This document shows positions 51,367 to 61,400 of a DNA stretch of 64,000 bases, one piece after another. Positions within the stretch are counted from its first letter, which is position 1, and each line of letters opens with the position of its first letter. The notes below the pieces were generated by a model. That model saw only the letters and a program-made list of their open reading frames with translations. It was not told the DNA's origin and ran no database searches. A program made the translations under genes and the position numbers. The stretch is taken from the NCBI GenBank assembly GCA_020633515.1, contig JACKDM010000005.1, forward strand, positions 62,001 to 126,000, in the 5' to 3' direction. This DNA comes from Myxococcales bacterium. Lineage in GTDB: Bacteria; Myxococcota; Bradymonadia; UBA7976; UBA1532.

Positions 51367-52295
51367 AGATCCGGATCGGCACCCGCGGCTCGGCCCTCGC
51401 GCTGTGGCAGGCCGACCACGTCGCCGCCCTCCTCCGCGAAGCGCACGGCGACGCCCTCGAGACCGAGCGCGTCCTCTACAAGACCACCGGCGACCACATC
51501 CTCGACCGCCCCCTCGCCGAGATCGGCGGCAAGGGCCTCTTCACCAAAGAGCTCGAGATCGGCCTCGCCGAAGACGCCATCGACATCGCGGTCCACAGCC
51601 TCAAGGACATGCCCACCGCGCTCCCCCCCGGCCTCGTGCTCGGCGCCATCCCCGCGCGCGCCGACGTCCGCGACTGCCTCCTCAGCCGCCCCGGCGAAGA
51701 CCTCACCGCCGCCCGCCGCATCGGCACCGCCAGCCTCCGCCGCCAGTGCCTCACCCGCCGCCGCTGGCCCGACGCCGAGCTCGACGCCATCCGCGGCAAC
51801 GTCCAGACCCGCCTCGGCCGCCTCCACGAAGCCGGCGACCGCCGCATGGACATCGTCATCCTCGCCATGGCCGGCGTCATCCGCCTCGGCCTCCCCGAGC
51901 AGCACAAAGACGTCGACTTCCTCCCCCTGAACCCCGAGCAGTGGATCCCCGCCGTCGGCCAGGGCGCGCTCGCCGTCGAGTGCCGCGCCGACGACACCCG
52001 CGTCCGCGACCTCCTCGCCGCCATCGACCACCCCCCCACGGCGGCCTGCACCCGCGCCGAGCGCGCCTTCCTCCGCGCCGTCGAAGGCGACTGCCGCGTC
52101 CCCGTCGGCGCCACCGCCACCCACGACCTCGGCCGCTACCGCCTCCGCGCCTTCGTCGGCGACCCCGACGGCAGCGAGATGATCGTACACACCGCCACCG
52201 GCACCGACCCCGACACCCTCGGCGCCGACATCGCCGCCCGCGTCCTCGACGACGGCGGCCAGAAGATCCTCACCGCGCTCCGGAACCGCCACTGA
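51363..52295 (+). CDS. hemC: Hydroxymethylbilane synthase (porphobilinogen deaminase)
   Basis: A 310-residue enzyme condensing four porphobilinogens. The start MKIRIGTRGSALALWQADHV, the TGDHILDRPLAEIGGKGLFT block, and the catalytic Asp in DIAVHSLKDMPTALP are standard. Cys244 in EGDCRVPVGA carries the dipyrromethane cofactor. Its stop shares a base with the next ATG, so hemA, hemC and the next gene are translated in a chain. Confidence 0.96.
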   Translation: MKIRIGTRGSALALWQADHVAALLREAHGDALETERVLYKTTGDHILDRPLAEIGGKGLFTKELEIGLAEDAIDIAVHSLKDMPTALPPGLVLGAIPARADVRDCLLSRPGEDLTAARRIGTASLRRQCLTRRRWPDAELDAIRGNVQTRLGRLHEAGDRRMDIVILAMAGVIRLGLPEQHKDVDFLPLNPEQWIPAVGQGALAVECRADDTRVRDLLAAIDHPPTAACTRAERAFLRAVEGDCRVPVGATATHDLGRYRLRAFVGDPDGSEMIVHTATGTDPDTLGADIAARVLDDGGQKILTALRNRH

Positions 52296-53821
52296 TGCCC
52301 GCCCCCGGCTTCGTCTACCTCGTCGGCGCCGGCCCCTGGGACCCCGGCCTCCTCACCCTCCGCGGCCGCGACCTCCTCGCCCGCGCCGACGCCGTGCTCT
52401 ACGACTACCTCGTCAACCCCGAGCTCCTCGACCACCTCCCCCCCGCCGCCGAGCGCGTCCCCGTCGGCGCCCCCCCCGACCGCATGAAGCAGGCCGCCAT
52501 CAACGCCGCGCTCGTCGAACGCGCGCAACGCGGCCAGATCGTCGTCCGCCTCAAAGGCGGCGACCCCTTCGTCTTCGGCCGCGGCGGCGAAGAAGCCGAA
52601 GCGCTCGTCCACGCCGGCGTCCCCTTCGAAGTCGTGCCCGGCGTCACCGCCGCCATCGCCGGCGCCGCCTTCGCCGGCATCCCCGTCACCCACCGCGGCT
52701 ACGGATCGACCCTCGCCTTCGTCACCGGCCACCGCGCCGCCGACGGCGACGCCACCGACGGCGTCGACTACCCCGCGCTCGCCCGCATGAGCACCGTCGC
52801 CTTCTACATGGGCGCCCAGAAGCTCGCCGCCGTCGCCGCCGGCCTCATCGCCGCCGGCAAACGCAAAGAGACCCCCGTCGCGCTCATCCGCTGGGCCAGC
52901 CGCCCCGACCAGGAGACCGTCGTCAGCACCCTCGAAGGCTGCGCCGCCGCCGCCGAAGCCGCCGGCCTCGAAGCCCCCCTGACCATCCTCGTCGGCGAGG
53001 TCGTCGCGCTCCGCGACCGCATCGGCTGGTACGAACAGCGCCCCCTCTACAAGACCCGCGTCGCCATCACCCGCAGCCAGGGCCAGCAAGGCGCGCTCGC
53101 CCACCGCCTCGCCGAGCTCGGCGCCGAGATCATCGCGCTCCCCACCATCGCCTTCGAACCCGGCGACCCCGCGCCCATGCGCCACGCCATCGACCAGCTC
53201 GCGACCTACGACCGCGTCATCTTCACCAGCGCCAACGGCGTCGACGCCTTCCTCGACGCCCTCTACGCCGCCGGCCGCGACCCCCGCGCCTTCGGCGCCG
53301 CCCGCATCGCCTGCATCGGCCCCGCCACCGCCCGCCGCCTCCGCGACCGCGGCCTCGTCGCCGACCAGGTCCCCCACCAGTTCGTCGCCGAAGCCCTCAT
53401 CGAAGCGCTCCTCGAAGACGGCGTCGCCGGCCAGCGCATCCTCATCCCCCGCGCCGAGATCGCCCGCGAGATCCTGCCCGACACCCTCCGCGCCCACGGC
53501 GCCACCGTCGACGTGCTCGCCGCCTACCGCACCGTGCCCCCGCCCGTCGACGCCCAAGCGCTCGCCCGCATCGCCGACGGCGACGTCGACCTCGTCACCT
53601 TCACCTCCTCCTCCACCGTCCAGCACTTCCGCGCCCTCTTCGACGACCCCACCTTCGAACGCGTCCGCGCCCGCATCGGCGCCGCGTGCATCGGACCCAT
53701 CACCGCCGACACCGCGCGCGCCCACGGCCTCCGCGTCGCGGTCATGGCGACCGAGTACACCATCCCCGGCCTCGTCGACGCGCTCGCGCGCAGCCGGGGC
53801 GGACGACAGGAGCCGGCATGA
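52295..53821 (+). CDS. cobA-hemD: Fused uroporphyrinogen-III C-methyltransferase and uroporphyrinogen-III synthase
   Basis: A 508-residue two-domain protein. The N-terminal half (about 1-250) is a SAM-dependent methyltransferase: VYLVGAGPWDPGLLTLRGRD, VVRLKGGDPFVFGRGGEEAE, VPGVTAAIAGAAFAGIPVTH and VAFYMGAQKL. The second half is uroporphyrinogen-III synthase (KTRVAITRSQGQQGALAHRL, VIFTSANGVDAFLDAL, LVTFTSSSTVQHF). It closes uro'gen III and can methylate it toward precorrin-2, so it serves haem and sirohaem or cobalamin. Such fusions are known in Gram-positives and some other bacteria. The stop is shared with the next gene. Confidence 0.92.
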   Translation: MPAPGFVYLVGAGPWDPGLLTLRGRDLLARADAVLYDYLVNPELLDHLPPAAERVPVGAPPDRMKQAAINAALVERAQRGQIVVRLKGGDPFVFGRGGEEAEALVHAGVPFEVVPGVTAAIAGAAFAGIPVTHRGYGSTLAFVTGHRAADGDATDGVDYPALARMSTVAFYMGAQKLAAVAAGLIAAGKRKETPVALIRWASRPDQETVVSTLEGCAAAAEAAGLEAPLTILVGEVVALRDRIGWYEQRPLYKTRVAITRSQGQQGALAHRLAELGAEIIALPTIAFEPGDPAPMRHAIDQLATYDRVIFTSANGVDAFLDALYAAGRDPRAFGAARIACIGPATARRLRDRGLVADQVPHQFVAEALIEALLEDGVAGQRILIPRAEIAREILPDTLRAHGATVDVLAAYRTVPPPVDAQALARIADGDVDLVTFTSSSTVQHFRALFDDPTFERVRARIGAACIGPITADTARAHGLRVAVMATEYTIPGLVDALARSRGGRQEPA

Positions 53822-54696
53822 CCCCCCGCCTCGCCACCGGGCTCGCCCTCGCGCTCACCGCGCTCATCACCGTGCCCGCGCCCGCCGCGCCCACCATCGC
53901 CCCCGCGCCCGAGCTGCGCCTCTGCACCGGCCGCGAAGGCGGCCTCCACCACCGCCTCGGCAAGAGCCTCGAGACCGCGCTCGCCGGCACGATCGAGCTC
54001 TCGCTCGTCGCCGGCGCCGGCTCCGCCGAAGGCCTCGCCCGCATGAGCGGCCCCGCCCGCGCCTGCGACGCCGTCATCGCCCAGGAAGACCTCGGCGCGC
54101 TCCACATCCTCGCCCGCCCCGACGAAGCCCTCGAAGCCGACCGGGTCGTCAGCCTCTACCCCGAGCACGTCTACCTGCTCTGCAACGCCCGCGTCCGCGC
54201 CACCACCCTCACCGCGCTCGACCCCGCGACCGACCGCGTCTACCTCCGCCCCGCCACCTCGGGATCCCACGCCACCTGGCGCCTCTTCGGCCTCCTCGCG
54301 CCCCGCTACGCCGCGCTCCCCGTCGTCGAATTCGAAGACAGCGACGCCGCGCTCGCCCGCCTCGCCGCCAACACCGAGCCCGCCTGCCTCTTCTTCGTCA
54401 GCGGCATCCAGAGCGCCCGCCTCACCCGCGCCGACCGCGACCACCCCGACCTCCGCCTCCTCCCCGTCGTCGACCGCGACCTCCACCGCCCCGTCGGCCC
54501 CCACAAGCGCCAGGTCTTCGCCCCCTCCACCATCACCGCCGCCCGCTGGCCCAAGCTCCTCGACCGCGACCTCGACACCCAGAGCGTCGACGCCGTCTTC
54601 TACCTCGCCCGCGACTGGAAGACCGCCCACCCCCAAGCCGCCACCGCGCTCACCGCGGCGCTCGTCGAGCTCGCCGCCGCGCTCCCCCGCCCCTGA
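53818..54696 (+). CDS. TAXI-type TRAP solute-binding protein in the haem operon
   Basis: A 292-residue exported protein: signal peptide (LALALTALITVPAPAAP) followed by LRLCTGREGGLHHRLGKSLE, LVAGAGSAEGLARM and CDAVIAQEDLGAL, the pattern of TAXI/NMT1-type periplasmic binding proteins. The typical TRAP membrane subunits are not in the window. It overlaps the previous gene by four bases, so it is co-transcribed with haem genes. That is an unexpected context. The ligand is unknown. Its 3' end overlaps the opposite-strand alkyltransferase-like gene by 47 bases. Confidence 0.8.
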   Translation: MTPRLATGLALALTALITVPAPAAPTIAPAPELRLCTGREGGLHHRLGKSLETALAGTIELSLVAGAGSAEGLARMSGPARACDAVIAQEDLGALHILARPDEALEADRVVSLYPEHVYLLCNARVRATTLTALDPATDRVYLRPATSGSHATWRLFGLLAPRYAALPVVEFEDSDAALARLAANTEPACLFFVSGIQSARLTRADRDHPDLRLLPVVDRDLHRPVGPHKRQVFAPSTITAARWPKLLDRDLDTQSVDAVFYLARDWKTAHPQAATALTAALVELAAALPRP

Positions 54697-55096
54697 CCTC
54701 GCCCTCATCCCCGCCCGCCTCCACCGCCTCCACATCCACCGGCGGCGCCGCGTCCGGCGCGAACGCATGCCGATACCGCTTCAGATCCACCCGCCCCTCC
54801 CCATCGAAGACCACCCCCTCCGCCTGAAGCAGCGCCCGCTGAAGCGCCCCCCGCGCCACATCCCCCTTGAAACTGATCCGCCCCTTGCCGTTGATCACCC
54901 GATGCCACGGCACCGCGTCGTCATCGAGCGCCGCGAGCGCGAAGCCCACATGCCGCGCCACCCGCGGCGACCCGAGCACCGTCGCCACGTCCCCATAGGT
55001 CGTCACCCGCTGCGCCGGCACCTGCCGCACCACCGCGTACACCCGCCGATTGAACCCCGGCCGCACCACCCGCGCGCTCCCATCGGGCGCCTTCAT
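54650..55096 (-). CDS. atl: Alkyltransferase-like DNA-repair protein (ATL)
   Basis: A 148-residue protein of the O6-alkylguanine methyltransferase C-terminal fold: RVYAVVRQVPAQRVTTYGDV and VARHVGFALAALDDDAVPWH are the DNA-binding and active-site regions. Where true methyltransferases have PCHRV, it has PWHRVINGKGRISFKGD, with Trp64 at the alkyl-acceptor Cys position. ATL proteins bind alkylated guanine without repairing it and channel it to nucleotide-excision repair. The last 30 residues form a Gly/Arg-rich tail. The product is convergent with and overlaps the TAXI gene. Confidence 0.88.
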   Translation of the reverse strand: MKAPDGSARVVRPGFNRRVYAVVRQVPAQRVTTYGDVATVLGSPRVARHVGFALAALDDDAVPWHRVINGKGRISFKGDVARGALQRALLQAEGVVFDGEGRVDLKRYRHAFAPDAAPPVDVEAVEAGGDEGEVRGGGARRRARRAPR

Positions 55097-55162
55097 CCGA
55101 CCGCCTCCCTCCGCGTCGCGCCGCGCTCGACGGGCGACGGAATCTTGACGTGCAGCAGAGCC

Positions 55163-55191
55163 CTGATTCCCTTGTCCCGAGCGGATATGCT
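55163..55191 (+). promoter_or_regulatory. Candidate promoter of the PKD protein gene
   Basis: CTGATT (55163-55168), 17 bases, TATGCT (55186-55191). A start near 55198 would give a transcript with a leader of about 228 bases before the ATG at 55426, containing the structured elements described at 55171-55325. Confidence 0.42.
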
Positions 55192-55325
55192 AGAGATATG
55201 AGGTCTGCAATGGGGACAAGTACCCCAAAGCAGGGGGATTCCGAAGATTTGCCGTGATAGAGACTCACAAGAGTCGAAATGTGTTCGCACTGAAATCCAG
55301 TATTCATTAGAGTCTCTACCATCAC
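55171..55325 (+). other. Structured AT-richer leader with nested inverted repeats
   Basis: The 329-base gap 55097-55425 has no convincing gene and is visibly richer in A and T than its surroundings. CTTGTCCC (55171-55178) is perfectly complementary to GGGACAAG (55213-55220). GTGATAGAGACTC (55254-55266) pairs with GAGTCTCT (55310-55317) and ATCAC (55321-55325), a 13-base helix with a three-base bulge. Within it, GACTC (55262-55266) can instead pair with GAGTC (55271-55275) across four bases, so two folds are mutually exclusive. GGGG (55212-55215) can also pair with CCCC (55223-55226), competing with the first helix. A regulatory leader RNA or a small mobile-element remnant would explain this. 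Confidence 0.5.
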
Positions 55326-55425
55326 TGAATCGCGGGGAGAGGTGCGCGGTGTCGCTGCCGCGGCCTGAAGACCAGTCTGAATGTCCGATCCGCGCCCGGA
55401 GAGCCGCGTCGGACGGGGGGTGACC

Positions 55426-58400
55426 ATGAATCGTAGATGGAGGGTCATGCTGGTCGCGGGTGCACTGGCCGCGACCGCGTTGCCCGGATCGGCCTGGTCT
55501 CAGGTCGAAAACGAAGCCAACCGGGTCGTCATCGTACCCAACTCTCAACGCAACCCGACGTTGCCACACCCGGCCCACGAAGGCGCACGGATCACGCTCA
55601 AGGCGATCATCCGCAACGCCAACTGCAACGCCGGCTACAACGTGGCCTGGGACACCAACCTCAACGGCAACTACAACGACGACTTCAACCGCAACGTCTC
55701 GATCCTCGGCGGCACGACCGTCGTGTGGGACGCCGGCCGCACCTACGTCGTCCCCACCGTCGACCGCGACACCCGGCTCAACGTCAACGTCCGGGTGCGC
55801 AACCTCTGCACCAACGAAGAGAAGTTCGGCACCTTCCGCCTCTTCGTCTACGACTTCACGCCGAGCAACGACCCCCGCAACTGGACCAACGAACAGCTCG
55901 AGATCATGACCGCGATGGGGGTCAACGAGGCGCTGTGGTACCTGCACCGCACCGGCCGCGCCTTCAGCTCGACCAACCAGCAGATGTACGCCTACGCCGC
56001 CGACGCCGAGGCGACGGGGCTGTCGCTGTGGGTCATGACCGTCAACGGTCACCTGCCCGCCTACCCGCCCTCGGTGGTCACCGGCGCCAACGGCTTCAAC
56101 AACCTGCCCGCCGGCTGGGTCGAGGCGAACCGCGATCGGTGGAACGCCGACCCGTACGCCGAGACCACGATGCGCTACGCCAACTTCGTCATCGACGCCT
56201 CCGACTTCGTCGGCATGGCGGCCGGTGAAGAAGACAACACCTGCGGCTACAACGCCGACCTCTCGGTGCGCCGCTGCAACCGCATCGCCGGCACCGTCGA
56301 CAACCGCGCCGCCGAGATCCGCAACAGCCAGGACGTCTACCAGATGGGCCTCAACCTCGGCGGCGTCGCGACCGTGCTGCCCGCGCTCGCCGGCACCCCG
56401 CTGATGCGCGGCAACCTCGGCGCCGGCCAGAAGTGGGAGTGGTACATCCAGCAGGCCAGCGACCTCGTCGGCTACGCCCAGATCGACGGCGCCTGCGCGA
56501 TGGGCGGCTGGTACTACGACGTCCGCAACCAGGCGATGAACTGCAACTACAGCGACGCCTCGACCAGCCAGTGGGCCTACATCGGCCTCGAGAGCGCCGA
56601 GATCGCCGGCGGCCCCTACGGCGTCTTCGTCAACAACCGCCACAAGTACCGCATCGCCCAGAACCTGCTCGCCAACATCCGCGCCGACGGCGGCGCCGGC
56701 TACCGCAGCACCGGCGGCATCGGCGACCTCAAGCTCACCGGCGGCGCGCTCGTCGCCGCGCGCTGGCTCGGCGTGCACCTCATGGACGTCAACGACAACA
56801 CCCGCCCGTTCCCCAACGACGCGGTCAACGTCGACGGCGAGGGCAACGTCACCGCGCAGTTCCGCGGCCAGCCGGTCAGCCGCCGCAACCTGCGCCTCGC
56901 CTACAACCAGTACCTCGCCTACGTCGCCGCCTCGTGGACCCAGAGCGGCAGCACCGGCCACCACTGGCCCGACGACATCTGGCGCAACGGCGACTACCTC
57001 TGCGGCAACACCAACGCCGTCTACAACGTCGACGGCTGCGGCATGACGTACACCATGTACTCGCTGCAGAAGGGCTTCCGCACTGGCCAGCCCGAGATCA
57101 CCCAGGTCGGCAACCACAACTGGGCGCGTGAGTTCCAGACCTACTACCTGCGCGCGCAGGACCGTCACGCCGACCCCGCCAACCCGATGACCAACTACGA
57201 CCTCACCGGTCGCATCTGGGACGACTACTGCGAGCGCCACTCGGTCACCTGCGCCTACTCGGGCGGCCACCTCGCCGGCCCGATGGGCGGCCTCGTGCTC
57301 ACCCCGACCATCTTCAACCCCAAGCCCGTCGCGATCGCGGCCGTGCAGCCGCCGGTCGTCACCGAGGGCTGCGCCGGCGGCCAGAACGGCCGGGTCACCT
57401 TCACCCACTCCGACTCGTTCCACCCCAACGCCGACAGCCGCATCGTCGCCTACCAGTGGGACGTCGACGCCAGCAACGGCCTGTGGTGGGACAACAACGG
57501 CCAGCCCGACGCCAACATCCCCGGCGGCGGCGCGGGCACCTTCGAGTACACCTACCCGCGCACCGGCAACTTCACCGCGACGCTGCGGGTCCTCGACAAC
57601 CTCGGCCAGAGCAACACCACCACCGTCACCGTCGTCGTCAACCGCGCCGCCAACGTGCCGCCCGCCGCCGCCCACGGCGGCCCCTACGCCATCGAGGTCG
57701 GCCAGGCGCTCGAGCTCCAGGGCGCCGGCACCGACGGCAACCTCGGCTGCGGCGACCGGCTCACCATCAACTGGGATCTCGACAACGACGGCCAGTTCGA
57801 CGACGCCAACGGCGGCAACCCCACCGTGCTGTGGGCCGCGCTCCAGAACCTGCCCCGCCAGCAGCCCAACCGGATCCGCATCCAGGTCCGCGACACCGCG
57901 GGGCTGACGGCCACCGCCGAGACCACGCTGACCATCTACCCCCGCGAGCCCGTCGCGGTCGGCCGCGCCAACCCCAACCCCTCGGCGTGCCGGGTCAACG
58001 TCACCTTCGACGGCAACCAGAGCTTCCACCCCAACCCGCAGCGCACCATCGCGCAGTACGACTGGAACGTCGACGGCATCGCCGGCTTCGAAGGCAGCGG
58101 CGCGATCTTCCGCTACGCCTACGACCAGTTCGGCCTCTACAACGTCACCCTGCGCGTCACCGACGACCTCGGCCGCACCGCCGAGACCTCGTTCCAGGTC
58201 AACGTCAACCAGGGCAACCGCAACCCCGTCGCCCGCGTCGCGCAGAACGACATCACCGTCCTCGAAGGCGACCCGCTCGTCCTCGACGGCCGCACCTCGG
58301 CCGACCCCGACGCCAACTGCGGCGACTCCATCGTCGAGTATCGCTGGGACATCAACGCCGACGGTGACTGGAACGACGCCGGCGTCGACGTCGCCGGCGC

Positions 58401-61400
58401 CAACCCGACCGTCCCCTGGAACGCGCTCCTCGCCGCCGGTCTGCGCACCGCCGACCCGGTCACCGGCCAGCCCGTCTACGTCATCCGCCTCCGGGTCACC
58501 GACGAGTTCGGCCTCACCGGCACCGCCGACGTCCGCGTCCGGCTCCTCCAGGCCCGCCCCGAAGCGGTCGTCGTGCAGTCGCCCGACCCCGCCTCGGTCA
58601 ACCGCCGCAACGGCATCGTGCGCACCGCGCTCGACGGCCGCGAGAGCCGCTCGCCCGTCCAGGGCGTCCAGATCGTGCGCTTCGACTGGGATCTCGACGA
58701 CGACGGCCAGTTCGAGACGCTCGACCGCCCGATCGTCGACTTCCAGCGGATCGTGCCCGACAACCAGCGGGTCAACCAGCTCCTGCCCGAGTACTGCGTG
58801 CGCCTCCGCGTCACCGACTCGACCGGGCGCCAGAGCCTCCCCACCCGCTACTGCGTCCGCATGCGGGTGCCCCCGACGCCGCCGACCGCCGACGCCGATC
58901 CGACCGATCCGCCCGAGCGCGCCTACCACATCCTGCTCGGCGAAGGCGTCATCCTCGACGGCTCGCAGTCGTTCGACCCCGACGACGACGACTTCATCCG
59001 CTTCTTCCGGTGGGACCTGACCTACCGCCAGCAGGACGGCTTCCGCGCCGACGTCGTGCGTGAAGACGCCGACGCCAACGGCGCCGAGGCGCGGGTGCAG
59101 CTCACCGCGCAGGACCTCGCCGGCTTCGGCATCAACGCGGTCGGCACCTACAACGTCCGCCTCGAGGTCGAAGACGACTCGGCGCTCACCCCCGCGCTCC
59201 GCGCGCAGGGCATCCGCGGCGAGACCAACACCGACGACACCACCATCACCGTGCACCCCCGCAACCCCACCGCGGTCGCGGTCGTCAACCCCAACCCCGC
59301 CGGCTGTGACGTCCGCATCACCTTCGACGGCAGCCGCTCGAACCACCCGCACCCGCTCATCGAGATCGCCGGCTACCGCTGGGACTTCGACGGCGACGGG
59401 CAGTACGACGACGCGCAGGGCGCGGTCGCGACCAACCGCTACGCCGCCTTCACCTTCGACGGCCCGATCCGCGCCGGCCTCGAGGTCGTCGACAGCAACG
59501 GCAACACCGCCCGCACCAGCGTCGACATCGCGATCACCGAAGGCAACCGCGCCCCGGTCGCGGTCGCCGGCGGCTACCGCGACGGCCAGGGCCGCGTCGT
59601 CGGCCCCTACGCGATCGCGGTCGGCGACGACCTCGCGCTCAGCGCCGCGGGCAGCAACGACCCCGACGCCGCGTGCGGCGACCGCATCGTCAGCTACCAG
59701 TGGTTCCTCAACGGCGACGCCCAGCCCGACGCCGCCGGTGAAGAGCCCGAGCTGACCTGGGCCGACCTCGTCGCGCTCGGCATCAACCGCGCCGGCAACT
59801 ACGACATCCGCCTCGTCGTCACCGACCGCTTCGGCGTGCAGACGACCAACGTCGTCACGCTCCGCGTCGTCAACGGCCCGACCGCGGTCGCCACCGCCAA
59901 CCCCAACCGGACCGGCTGCGGCAACCAGGTCACCTTCAGCGGCGAGCAGAGCCTCACCGACGGCCCCGCCAACCAGGGCTTCGCGATCGTCGCCTACGAC
60001 TGGGACCTCGACGGCGACGGCCAGTACGACGACGCGCAGGGCCCCCGCGTGACCCGCCCGGCGGTCGGGCTCCCCGACGCGCAAGGCAACATCCGCGTCA
60101 GCGCCGGCCTCCGCATCACCGACGCCTCCGGCCGCGTCGCGACCACCAACGTCACCGTCGTCATCGACGTGCAGAACCTCCCGCCCGTCGCCAACGCCGG
60201 CGGCCCCTACGTCACCGGCCCGGTCGGCAACTCGTTCGCGCCCGTCCGCCTCGACGGCCGCGGCTCGGTCGACCCCAACGCGCCCTGCGACCAGCTCGTC
60301 GTCTACAAGTGGGACACCGACAACGACGGCCGCTACGGCGCCGACGACGCCCCCGCCGACCTCGTCGGCGCGGTCATCCCGGCCTACGTCAACCCCAACT
60401 GGCGGGTCAACGTCGTCTCGACCGTGCGCCTCATCGTCTGCGACACCGCCGGGGCCTGCTCGCCCCCGGCCGAGACCGAGATCAACGTGCTCGCCGAGGC
60501 GCCCCCCGCCGGTGTCTTCATCGGCCCCCGCGCCGACGCCGGCACCTGCATCGGCGACAACCCGTTCCAGGTCGTCGTCGACGTCAGCGACCCCGAGGGT
60601 GACATCGTCAACGTGCGCGTCGTCATCGCCGGCCAGCAGGTCGGCAGCCAGCAGGTCGACACGCCCAACGACGGCAGCCCCCAGCGCGTCACGCTCAACC
60701 TCAACCCCGGTCTCGTCCCCGAGGGCCGCCACTTCATCGAGGTGATCCTCGTCGACGCCAACAACGCCCAGGCCCGGATCGACTCGGGCGGCCGGATCAC
60801 CTTCGACCGCACCGAGCCCACCGTCGTCATCGGCAACGAGCTCGGCGAGGGCGTCTGCTTCGCGGCCGACCGGGTCCCCAACCCGACGATCACGACGCAG
60901 GACGTCTACGACAACACCCTCTCGGTCAACGAAGAGCGCGTCGAGAACGGCTGCCAGCGCACGCTGCGGGTCACCGCCACCGACGACTGCGGCAACGTCG
61001 GCACCGCCGAGCGCACCTACCGCCTCGCGGTCCCCGTCGAGGTCACCATCAACGGCGCCAACGAAGGCCAGCTCGTCTCGCAGGCCCGCATGAGCTGGGA
61101 CGTCATCGGCCCCGAAGCCTGCGCCAACGACATCACCGGCCGCCTCTCGCGCAACAACGGCGCGCCGCAGGCCTACCCGGAGAACCAGCTCATCAACCAG
61201 GCCGGCGCCTACACCCTCAACGTCAGCGTCCAGAACTGCCAGGGCGTCGCGCGCAACCAGATCCGCAACTTCATCGTCAACGCCCCGCCCGAGGCCGTGC
61301 CCATCCCGGCCGCGCGCATCAACCCCGACGACCCCGAGACCTACGTCGTCGACGAAGGCGCCGGCCTCCAGGTCGACGGCCACGAGTCGCGGCCGCCCGA

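Noticed and set aside
54921..55448. A 175-codon minus-strand frame covering the AT-richer gap upstream of the PKD gene
   Set aside because: Its middle part (over 55150-55330) reads like normal protein, but both ends are out-of-frame copies of neighbouring genes and no start or ribosome-binding site fits. A decayed element cannot be excluded.
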